Assembly: GCF_030463535.1 (NCBI RefSeq)
Contig: NC_132891.1
Coordinates: 7,403,622 to 7,467,621, forward strand
DNA: 64,000 bases
Reading direction: 5' to 3'
Origin: Salminus brasiliensis
Lineage: Eukaryota; Chordata; Actinopteri; Characiformes; Bryconidae
Shown here: positions 45,492 to 57,774 of the stretch, piece by piece
Numbering within the stretch: position 1 is the stretch's first letter
How the letters are laid out: the number at the start of each line of letters is the position of its first letter
Made by a program: the position numbers and the translations under genes
The notes under the pieces: model-generated
What the model was told of the DNA's origin: nothing
The model's input: only the letters and a program-made list of their open reading frames with translations
The model's database searches: none

Positions 45492-46489
45492 TCTGTAGGT
45501 CTGACTACTTGGAGCTTAAGACAGTGAGCCGTGAGCATTGTGTTATACTGTGCTTCAGACCGTAGCGGTTGCTGTGTTCTGCTCACAGCAGTATGTGATA
45601 GTTGAGGTGGGCTTAACCAAGCAAAGCATTGATGGAGGGAAGTGCCTAGCTGATTACCCTGGTGGAGAGGCTGTAATGTATTGGGTGATTAGAACTGGGG
45701 TGAAGGAAATGTGCTGGGCCCTAAGTGTATAAGGTGCAGGCTTTTCTCCTCCGTTCCTGTAGTATTTCACAATAAGGGGGACAGATTTGGGGGATGTCAG
45801 TTTAACAAGAGGGATATTTTGGCATGTTTTCCTTTTGAGAGAAATATTGCTTTTTGTGCTACGATTTTAGCTAAGCTCTGAACCCACTGTGACCCTGACC
45901 AGGAATCATTGAGTCCAAGGCAGAAATTGACCTTGAGATGAATCATCTGTCTATTTTTATAATATGTAAAATATGTAGTTTTTTATTTATTGAGTGAATT
46001 GAGTTTTACTGTTGGCCTCACATCTGCATGACACTACAGTAAATTAATGACTCAATAACTCAATTTTGATTTTATTTTGCTGTTTATTTTTTGTTAATAA
46101 AAACCATAAACCTATTATTATATGTTATCCACTAGAGAAATTATACTTAAACTCCATCAGCTAGGACATTTAAAGACATTTTAAAATGCACCAGTAGCAG
46201 CATATTTACAAAATTGCTATCCAAATACTACCCAAACTTGGTACAGTAATATTTATTCTGAATGTGCATCTATCCATCCTCTTATCTGCTTCTCCATAAG
46301 AATAACTGGAGTCTGGAGCCTTCCAGGAATCAGTGAGCACAAGGCAGATATTGACCTCTAATTATAATGATAATTTAATTATATAATTTAATAACTATTA
46401 CCTATAACACTTCTGACTTCAGCTAAACCTGCTCAGGATTGGATTTCTCTCAATACTACCACCCACATATCAGCAGCATGGTCGCAGCT

Positions 46490-46906
46490 TGTTTGCATAG
46501 TCCCCGCCCATCGTCTTTCTTTTTTAAATATTTAGCACCGCCCACCCGCCCGCCCCCATCCAATCCCAACCCTCCCCCATAGACTGAGTGTGGAAGCGAA
46601 TATCAACATGTTTGCAGTTAGTTAGTGACCGCTGGACCCCTGCAGGCTCGCTTACTCGGGCTTTACCTAGGTTGGCTAGCAGTGTCCATTACTTTGTCCT
46701 GAGGTGTAGGGATATGTTCAGGCGCCGAGGGGCTGCACCCTGCACGTTTTCTGGGTAGCAGCTGAGTTGCTAACGTGGGAGAGAGACTTCCTCTGCTGGA
46801 GAAAACGACACGACGAAGTTTTCTTCACACGTCCTGTTTTGTGAATGTAACAGGTTATAACTGCAGAGACCACAGCCAGCCGAGCCTCGAGCGATGGTTC
46901 TGAAGG
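46490..46906 (+). promoter_or_regulatory. lmbr1l: lmbr1l promoter and 5'UTR
   Basis: GC boxes (CCCCGCCC near 46501, CACCGCCCACCCGCCCGCCC near 46536) and a CCAAT context (CATCCAATCCC near 46557) lie in a GC-rich stretch standing out from AT-rich flanks. No TATA box is evident. A leader of about 200-300 bases would precede the ATG at 46907. Confidence 0.5.
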
Positions 46907-46932
46907 ATGGAAACAGACGACGTGTCGCTTAG
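46894..46932 (+). CDS. Overlapping upstream ORF at the lmbr1l start
   Basis: ATG at 46894 with G at -3 and G at +4 opens a 12-codon frame ending TAG at 46930-46932. It overlaps the lmbr1l ATG (46907) in another frame, so ribosomes that use it would pass the main start. The main ATG also has a good context (A at -3, G at +4), so leaky scanning is possible. Confidence 0.35.
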   Translation: MVLKDGNRRRVA

Positions 46933-49900
46933 AGAGCAGCTTTTCCACGACCGTGTCCGAGAGATCCTTGTAAGTTGGCCATCCAATTTGCAGAGCTGCT
47001 GTTTACTGGTATCATATGGCTGAGACGTGTAGTTAACGCTTATCCTGTGCCAGGAGGATGCCGAACTGGTTGCCAGTGTTTGTGAAACCTCCCTCAAGTA
47101 ATGTTGCGGTGTTGGTTCAGTTTAAAAATGGCCCAGGCAGAAGTAAACGTAGCAGAAACCCTTCGAGAGAAGAAGTAACGTGGATGTCCACCAGAGTAGA
47201 AACTGAATTGTGTTGCACTTCCCTTTTACGGTCCTTTTGTCCTAAAATAAAAGGCCATAGCTTCAAAGTGAGAGGGCTGAGCTCCAGCAAAGCACACGTC
47301 TGAAGGAAATTGGCCCCCAGAAGGGAAGCCTGGCATGTGAAACTGTGATTTCCTGCCTCACATAGAGGTTTAATTATGATTAGAGTTGAGAATATGCTGA
47401 GCAGATTGAACTGGATACTGGGCCACATCTGCTGTGCATTGATTGATTATTGATTGTGCCTGGTGATGGTAAATAATGTGACGGAAGAAGTGCATAGGGG
47501 TAGGGGTGGTCAATATGACAGTGTTTTATTGTATGGTTTATTGTAATACACATTTTTCTGAGCATAAAAATCACTGTGCGTATGGGATAATAGGTTTTAA
47601 CGATTTAACTATTGTTAAATGTTGTGAAGAGAAAGTCTTTAAATATCATGATGTATAATTTTTACCATATTTCCCAGCCCTAGCCTTAATATCACGTTTT
47701 CTTGTCCCATACCAATACTGGAATCTTGTGCACAGGCCGGTACAGTCACTCTCCATTCTTATTTCTTTTTTAAGAAATACCACTCTTTTAATGGAGCTGT
47801 TTTTAATCGAAGCATTTCACTTAAAATGAGCTTCTAACAGTACAGGCTGTCATGTTTAACATCAACATTAGTATTAACGTTCAACATAAGCAGACATTGG
47901 GAAGGGATCTTTATTACAGATATGAAAAATACTACCTATATTATATGGACGGTTAAATATGTTTACCATGCTCCTCACATCTGTGTGACACTTGAAGGAA
48001 TGGCTGAATACTCTGAGTTTATTTAGCTGTTTATTTATTTGTTCTTCAGTTTAATTAAGCTGAGAGTTTATGTATGTAAATCTCTACAGAAATAATGCTT
48101 ACGTTTTTAGGTTAAACTAGAGTGGGCTGGACACACTCTTCAAACTAAACAAAAAAAAAAGGCTGCTACAAATGGTACTGTTATAGAGATGTTTTGCAAT
48201 AGAGATGAGTATGAGTCTGAAGAACATTTCAAAGGCTCTTCACTTAATGCAAAGGTTATTTATCTGCTCCTGTGTGGCTGTGTTAATGTCTAGCTGCGTA
48301 TCTGTCTGTCTAGCTGCGTATCTAGCTGTTTAGTGATGTATCTATGTATCTAGCTACCTGTCTGTCTATCTAGCTATACATCTGTCTGTCTAGCTGTGTG
48401 TCTAAGTATCTGTCTAGCTGTGTGTCTGTCTATCTAGCGGTGTATCTAGCTATACATCTGTCTATCTAGCTGTGTGTCTAAGTATCTGTCTAGCTGTGTA
48501 TCTGTCTATCTAGCTGCGTATCTAGCTGTTTAGTGATGTATCTATGTATCTAGCTACATGTCTGTCTATCTAGCTATACATCTGTCTATCTAGCTGTGTC
48601 TAAGTATCTGTCTAGCTACCTGTCTGTCTATCTAGCTATACATCTGTCTATCTAGCTGTGTCTAAGTATCTGTCTAGCTGTGTGTCTGTCTATCTAGCGG
48701 TGTATCTAGCTATACATATGTCTATTTAGCTGTGTGTCTAAGTATCTGTCTAGCTGTGTGTCTGTCTATCTAGCGGTGTATCTAGCTATACATATGTCTA
48801 TTTAGCTGTGTGTCTAAGTATCTGTCTAGCTGTGTGTCTGTCTATCTAGCGGTGTATCTAGCTATACATATGTCTATTTAGCTGTGTGTCTAAGTATCTG
48901 TCTAGCTGTGTGTCTGTCTATCTAGCGGTGTATCTAGCTATACATCTGTCTATCTAGCTGTGTGTCTAAGTATCTGTCTAGCTGTGTATCTGTCTATCTA
49001 GCTGCGTATCTAGCTGTTTAGTGATGTATCTATGTATCTAGCTACATGTCTGTCTATCTAGCTATACATCTGTCTATCTAGCTGTGTCTAAGTATCTGTC
49101 TAGCTACCTGTCTGTCTATCTAGCTATACATCTGTCTGTCTAGCTGTGTCTAAGTATCTATCTAGCTGTGTGTCTGTCTATCTAGCGGTGTATCTAGCTA
49201 TACATATGTCTATTTAGCTGTGTGTCTAAGTATCTGTCTAGCTGTGTGTCTGTCTATCTAGCGGTGTATCTAGCTATACATATGTCTATTTAGCTGTGTG
49301 TCTAAGTATCTGTCTAGCTGTGTGTCTGTCTATCTAGCGGTGTATCTAGCTATACATATGTCTATTTAGCTGTGTGTCTAAGTATCTGTCTAGCTGTGTG
49401 TCTGTCTATCTAGCGGTGTATCTAGCTATACATCTGTCTATCTAGCTGTGTGTCTAAGTATCTGTCTAGCTGTGTATCTGTCTATCTAGCTGCGTATCTA
49501 GCTGTTTAGTGATGTATCTATGTATCTAGCTACATGTCTGTCTATCTAGCTATACATCTGTCTATCTAGCTGTGTCTAAGTATCTGTCTAGCTACCTGTC
49601 TGTCTATCTAGCTATACATCTGTCTGTCTAGCTGTGTCTAAGTATCTATCTAGCTGTGTGTCTGTCTATCTAGCGGTGTATCTAGCTATACATATGTCTA
49701 TTTAGCTGTGTGTCTAAGTATCTGTCTAGCTGTGTGTCTGTCTATCTAGCTATGTATCTAGCTACCTGTCTGCCCAGCTAGCTGTTGAAAGACTCATCAA
49801 ACTCCCATGTTGCTCTTACACACATGATTCTTCTAGTCTTTATGGAAATAGAAGTTAAATAACCCTTTTAAATCCCCTTTAGTTTTATTTTACAACCATG

Positions 49901-52900
49901 GTAAAAGTATTATTACAATTTTGAAATCCATGTCTTGACACACAAGCAAAACCAGTGTTGGATGATAAAAAGTGCTATCTAAATACTATCCCAGACTTCG
50001 TACAGTCATTTATTTTATAAATATATATTATATATTGTATATTTGTATTATAATTGCTGCATTACTTCCAGTGAGACATGACTGATTATATTATTTTAAT
50101 GCAGCGTGCAGTTGCTTAGTGTTTAAGCACTGATATGCTTAAGCACTATATGTTCAGAAATGCATATTGTGTACAGTGATAAAATATATCAAGATAAGAT
50201 AAAATGTCGTCTGATTGCTCAGCTGTAGTTTAAACATTTGCATAGTTTGTGCATGTACAATTCTTCCTTATTTACAGGATGGGCAGACAAATGAGTACTT
50301 AAAAGCAGAGGTGAATTTGAATATTTGAGATTGGCAAATATTGCAGCCCATTTGGCACCTGCTGTTATTGTAATGCCTTTTTTAGATTTATGATTGTACA
50401 ACGCAAACTGAACTTCAACCTCTACTAACCTTACAACGAGGCACTGATGCCGACCTTTACACCTGCAGAGCTTGATTCTCGCACTCAGCAACATTTTGTG
50501 CACTGCAGACCATAACCTGTAACTGTGAATAAAGGCTTAACCATTACTGTAGTCTATAAAAGAACTGTTTTTAAAAATAAATGTGATGTAATATTAGCTT
50601 AATATCGGTATAGGACAGATCTTAGTGGGTCATTTGGACAGTACAGCTTGCCATATTAATATTAGCTGTCAGCTTTTACAGCAGGACAGTGTATGTGCCT
50701 GATCAACTCTACAGATGATCACCTGTTGCCTTCCAGAGCAGCTGTTAGTGCTAAACCATGACCTGGCTTGTGTGGTTATGTAAAGCTGCATGAAACTGTT
50801 TGTTTTGATAGCCCCCGGAGCATGCAGTAACCTTATTCTGCACAGATTTCAGAGGAGCTCTAGTAAGGAAGAGCGAGCCCAGCTTCATGACTTTTGTTTG
50901 TTTTCCTAAAATTTTTAGGCAGTATTTATGCAAGATTTTCGATCATTGAAGGTCTTTTTTACACATCAGCAGACACATTACTACTAGATGAACATGTAAA
51001 TTCTGTTTCCAGCACCAATGGTTTGTGAACACTTCATTTAAAAGTGACGGTTGACTTATCCCACAGACAGGGTTAATTGTTACAGTCGATATAAAGTCAG
51101 TACAATACAAAATAAGCACTTCTACGCAGCCTGATTACTTATTTTTTCAAACTGATCAGTTACTGATTAGTTATGGGCTTCATAAAATATGGCAACATAG
51201 GTCATCAGACATTCACAAATTTGTTTTTGACAAATATCAGCATTTCAATATTTTAGTGACTCATCAATATTGGACAGTTTTGGCCTCGTTGGCTATCGGC
51301 CTCTGATTGCTGTAAAAATCCTTGAATGATGCTGCTACAGTTGAACTACATTGAACTACATTTCTACTCTGTTTTGTTTAAAAAGTCAAGGCTATGCTTT
51401 ACCCCATATTAGTGTGTGCCCATATCTCCCCTATGCTCTCCAGTAATGAGAATCAAGGGGACATTTTAATGTTAAACCTTGTGCATTGTCAATTTCACGC
51501 AATCATACACTCAGACTGGACTCCTTGACACCTACATCTACATGATTTTTTTTAAAGACTAATCCTTGAGCTTGCCCATCCTGTCTGAGTGCGACAGTGA
51601 CCACAGTAAACTTGACCAGATTATAAAGTGGACCATTTGTAAGTTCATTGGGTATCTAGTAAAATCAATCAACTTTAACTGCTGCACACAACTGTGGGAA
51701 AACAGGCCAAAAACACAGTTTGTCCAGACACGTTTCGGCCTCCAGTCGGGACTTTTAATCAATCCGACTACTCCCCTTAAAAACAATGGCGTGAAATTAC
51801 TATGCAGCCGGTTCTTCTGTAGTCTTAGTGGAGTAATACAGGATTGTTAGCAGGAGAGTGACTCTTTGATCAACTGTGCATGGAAAGAGCTTCATGACTT
51901 TCCACAGGGTCATAGTGACACATGGTACTTCACTCTGAATAGTGTGCTCTGGGATACTCTGCCCTGAATACAGAACAACCTGTTCTATGTAGTGTAGTTA
52001 TAGCTTTGTGCTGGGTCTGTAGATTCTGTGCTCTGACTTGTCACGTGACCTACTTGATTAGGTCAATAAAGATATGATGTTGGGGCTCACGCAGTTATCA
52101 ATGAAAACATTGATAAAATGAAGGTAATTAGTTTGTATTTTTTGTAATTAGTGGGTAATGTAATTAGTGTATATGATTATTGTAGCTTTCTAATTCTTCT
52201 AATGTTTTCTCTTACCGCAAAAAGCAGAGCCTGATAGAACACCAATTTATGTGCATTTCCCCCACACAGTGCTACATATTGGGAGATGGGGATGGGGAGG
52301 TTATGTAATCTAGTTACTACATTCCTTCTCCCTGTGATTTTGAGTCCTCCAAATCATTTGTCATTTTTACTCCCACTAAATAAGGACTTAAGAGGCTTCC
52401 ACCCACTGTAAAAACAGTGTTAGAAATAAGTCCAAGTTAAATGAATCCAGTGTGAATTGATATATTGATGAACATCATATTGTGAAAATTGTGCTTTTGC
52501 ATTTTTTCTTGAAGGGGCTCTTTGTTCTGTGTTCTGTGCCAAAAATTACTTATACTTGATCTATCCATCTATCTATCTTTGCTACAAGTCCTACAGGTTA
52601 ATGACTCTGAACATTAAAACTTGTGAAATTATTTTTCCTCCCAATCTGTTGGTCTAATGCTAATGACTGAGTGCAGTAATGTAAGCAAGCCCCTGAAATG
52701 AAGGGGTTGAGTTAAATTTTAAAAGGCATCTTTTCTACATGTGAGCAGTCGAACTCCAGGTGAAAGGCGGCCTAGAATGGAAAAAGTTGTGTAAAACCAA
52801 AACAGCTGTAAAACAGGCCAATGTTCCAAAATTGAAGTGCATCCAGTCCACTAGCGACAATTCTACAGTTATAGTTATTGCACACAGTGACCTCTTTGGG

Positions 52901-55900
52901 TAAATGTGACATTGTAGGTACTTGTAGTTAGACTCCGTCAGTCTGCCACCGGTTTCCGCTGCCTTGGAAAATATTTTAAAACTATGCGACAAACTAGCCT
53001 GTTCCAACAATATGGTAATACCACGGACACTACCTTTGTACCATGCTTGCCTGTGTGAATAACTAATCTAGCCTAACACGTGCTCACACTGCAGCATAGA
53101 GCCTTTTCAATGTGCCAGTTCACTGCTGTAATCCCATTGTGACAGTATTAGCCAGCAAGCGGCTGTATGAAGTATTGGACTTTATGCCAAGTTAGGCTGT
53201 GCAGTGCAGATTTCTTAGTGTGAATGATTTGAGTCCTGAACAACACATGAGAAAAGCTTTTTCTAGTTCAGATGTTTATCCAGTGCTGCGGTTAAACTAA
53301 CGGGAATTATCCTGAACAGTGTTGATCGTGATGGCCTTGCTTTGTATGATATGTCTGTTAAATCATAACTTTTTAACTTGTATCTTAATTTTTGTTCTGT
53401 TTTTTTTTATCATTTCAGCAGTAGCTGCCTACCTACCTACCAGTATGAACAAAACATCTTACAATAAAATGAAATTACATATGGACATTAAAGGGGAACA
53501 TTTCACACAAAACTGAATACACTGTTAAACTGTCAAAACACAGGGTTCACTCCTTTTCAATTGAGATGTAGAAAATAAGCTGCAAAAACATCCTGTTTCC
53601 CCCAAAATGATTTATTGTTTTGTAATGTAACAAAAATGTGTATATTTACTAGAGATATGATTGAATACAAAATTCTCAGTTCGGTTTAGGCCAGTATTTG
53701 GACATTACACTGTGATACAACAGGAAAAAAACAAATAAATAAGGTTAGGTTTCTTTTTTTTATAAACATCTTTTTTATAAACATTCTTTTTTTAATTTTA
53801 AACAGACAGTAGTTACAGTTTGGTCCATCTAGTGTCAAATAGTACCTCCCCTGAGGTAGTTGGTACAGCCTTACGTAAACTGTGAACATACAGTCTTGTA
53901 TTTTTAATTTAAAAAACACAAAGGTTGCAATTGGCTATAAAATTCACATGTTAAAAACTTGAATGGAATGAAATTGTGAATTAAGAAGAGGGTTGTGATT
54001 CGTTCCACTTAGGTTATGTTTAACCATTCAAATGTCAAGCCCAACCCTCCCAAAGAAAAGACTCTCGCTGATTTGAAAGAAGCATTCCTGTGTTATTCAC
54101 ACTTGCCTTAGTCTGACGCAAATCACCTGGAGCCAAGCTTAGTGTCGCATGCTGCTAACTTGCCAACAGCCTAAGGTTTCTGGGTGGAACTTGCACTTGA
54201 TTCTTCATTACGTTCATCATTCTTTGCATAGGCTACCACATATTCATCGGTAATGTTTGTATTGTGACGTTTACAGACGAATACATGTGCTGTTACACCC
54301 CTGTAATATACACATTTCTCCCGATTCAGCCCTACTCCTTCATGTTAAAGGAAGCTTTGTTTTTCTTAAACAAAGCATAATACAGGGCAGTTAATCAGAA
54401 CAGAGGTCATTTATAGGCAACCGTCTTAACGAGAGTTTAGCAAATGGTCCTGTAAAAGTGAATTATGACCTGCTTTGGTATGTAAGTGATTTCTGTGTAG
54501 TTCGTTGATATCTGCTGATTTTTGTTGGGTTGTTGCAAAGTATCAGAAATAGTTGCTAGTATTTTACACCTCCCAGACTTTTTCCTGCCTCTCAGCAAGC
54601 TGTCTAGACTGCTGTTTAGCACAGCCAGATGGCTCTGAGATGACGAGCAATTGTTTTTTACTGCAAAGCCATTTGGTCAAAGAAGCCTGAAATTGGGTCA
54701 GAAATTGTAGCTGGCCCCTCCTCTTACAGGAGGGATATGTTTTGTTGGGGATTTGGTTAATTCTCCCCTGGGGTTTTGCCGCATACAGTATGAACTGCCC
54801 ACCCTTCCGTGAGCTCTTTGTCATGTTAACAACAGTAGAATGGCTGGAATGGTCCTGGGCCACTTTTTCTCCTCAAGCTGTATTCGTTGTTTTAGGATGA
54901 TACAAAGTGTCTGTATTGATGACAGAACAGTGTTTGTTTTGAACTAAAAACCAGATGGATCTGTACTCTGGACAGTCAGATATATGTGTGAGAACACGTG
55001 CCTTAACTACCCAGGCGTTACCCAGAGACCTGCACTTTTCTGCTGATGTTTGTACATTGGTGTTGAAATTCCTCTTTCCTTCCTTTTTCTTTGAGAGAGG
55101 GAGGATATCAGGCTTTGCCTTGCGTCAGTTGGTCTGATGTTTCCAAAGAAAGTTTCCACAAACTGGAAGTGTATGTCCACCAGATGTTATATTCATCCAC
55201 AAGTCCTGTATTTAAAGGAATAATTCAGCTGAAATTCAATTTTCCCCATACCTCTGTATGTAGCCCAAGACCGGTTTGGAGTGGAGACCAGAATCTAATG
55301 TAAATAGCAGATAATAAAAGCTTACACTTCCAGTCAGCATGCTGCCAACCACATTCCTAAGTCATCACACACTTGCTTAAAAGTGGGCCAATTTTTTATG
55401 TAACTTTTAATATGCATGCTTATTCAGTTCCTTCAACTCAGGATTAACAAACATATGGGCAAACATAAATCATCATTATAAAAACATTTATTTTTTTAGT
55501 TTTCACAAAAGGACACACAGGTCTCCACTGTAGTTAGGATGTAGTGACTGGGGGCTGTCAAGTAGGCCTAAGATGGATGACCGTGGCTCTGTGTATAAGT
55601 AAGGGTGGAAATACCTCTCAAGCCATGCAGCTACAGTTAATGTTGATGTACATTAACACATCAACATTTACTCATTAAGCAAGACCAGTAAATCTCCTTA
55701 ATAACCTATATGACCAAAAACATCATCTTTAAGTTGAATTTACAACTTAGGCCTACTTTAAAAGGCTCCCAGTCACGACATCCTAAATACGGTGGATGGT
55801 GGCGTCACCTCAGCATATTGCTGAGCCATTTCGGAAGTGGGGGGGGGGACTTTTTTCCTTTGCGTAACTGCCATGCTTGGGTAAAAAGGCTATTGTGTAC

Positions 55901-57676
55901 AGAAAGTGTTAATAAAGTGCAGTAGGATTGCACTGCAGGTAGTTCCTTTTCTGTCATCCACTCCGGATGAATGTGTTGCAACATGTAGGTTTGGGATTTG
56001 GGTGGAGAACAATGCCAGGATTATCGAAGAAAGACACAGAATATACTGTTGATGCAGTAAGATATGTGCAGCAGACAGATCCCCAGTGTTAACGTATTCA
56101 ACATTTACTGTAGCGATGTCTGCAATGTGTTGGAAAACAAGAGATTAAATGTTAAAGGAAGCCAGGCAAATAGACATTTGGTCTGGTTGCGTTAATGCCA
56201 TCTCATGTAAGCTATCGATTGCCCAAGATGTCAGCACACTCGCTCTTCTAATCCTGGTCAGCTACTTTCATCTGGTTTTGCTCTCCTTTGGGATTTGAGA
56301 CATAATCTTCTTCTGCCTCCATCTGTCGTTGCGTCTGCCTCTCATTTCTTCATCTATTTGTCATTCAGTTAGAATAGAATAGCATACAGCACACAGTAGG
56401 ACATGGCTGTTTTGACCATTTTCAGATAATGAAGATAAGCCTATTTGTTTATATTTTGCATATAATAACAAGAAACTATATGTATATATTATATTATATA
56501 TCTTGTTATAATAAATGAAACTATATATTATAATTTTATCAGTCGATCAAATGGATAACCTGATATCCGTTTATAAATAATGGAGTGGGGAGAATGGAGC
56601 TTACCTGAATTGAGCAGGATTGTTTTAAAACTTGATGTAAATATATTTGATTAATTATTGAATCATAATGGAATTGCCCCACATTTTAATTAATTCAGCA
56701 AGGGTTGTATGATGGACAAATGTGGTGGTGTCTGCTGTGGTCTCTGCTATGGAGTCAAATAATGCATGAACCTATGATCATGATTTTAAAAACTCTCAGG
56801 GACGTTTTCCATTTAAATTCCCTCAAAAAGGACTGTGTCTGTACCAGTGTCCTTACTGTTTTATTGTTCTTGTTGGTGCACATGGAGTAATCAATGATCC
56901 AGCTGTAGCAGCCGCTGATTAGTCAACCACATACAATTTGATTTGGCATTAATAATTATCTCTATCACTCTGACGCACTGTGGTTTTTGAGCATGTAGCT
57001 TAGGGCTATCTACTGGCAGTTAGACTGTTAGACGATACGCAGTGGAGTACAAAGATGTATAAAGATGTATATTGAAAGACGTTTAAGCATATGAGTGCAG
57101 TTGTTACTTTATGACAGGTAAGTGTAAATGAATATATGTTAATTAAGTTTTAGCCTCTTACTGGTAAGCACAGTGAAGATCTAGGAAGGCTGTAATGTGT
57201 GCACAGAAATGTCAAAAATGAAGACGCATGTGTTTGAGGGCAGGGCCGCTGTTTACGTCAGCTGTACATGTAAAACAAAGGGGTGGTAAATACACCTGCA
57301 GTCTGCTAAAGAAAAGAAATGTGATACCATAAAGAACGGTACATGCGTCACTGTATTGGTATTAATTTAGTACAGCAAAGGGTTTGGTTACACAATGTCC
57401 TCTATTTCTATCTCTCATGCCCCCCCCCCCCCCCCCCCCCGACCCCATGGCCCTGGGTATTTATGCCATGTATCCTACAGCTCTGTTTTTGTCCCCCTGT
57501 CCTGTTCCTCATAGCCTATTACACCCATCTGCTGATCTGCACAATGTATTTTCATAGCCACCCAATACCTCCTCTACGCAAGTCAGATAAGCTGTTCTTA
57601 TGTCACAGGACTGTAAGGCCGGCAGCTGTGAATGAGCGCAGCATTGTATGGGAGTGATAAGCCTATGAGTGAGAGT

Positions 57677-57774
<98 letters not shown>

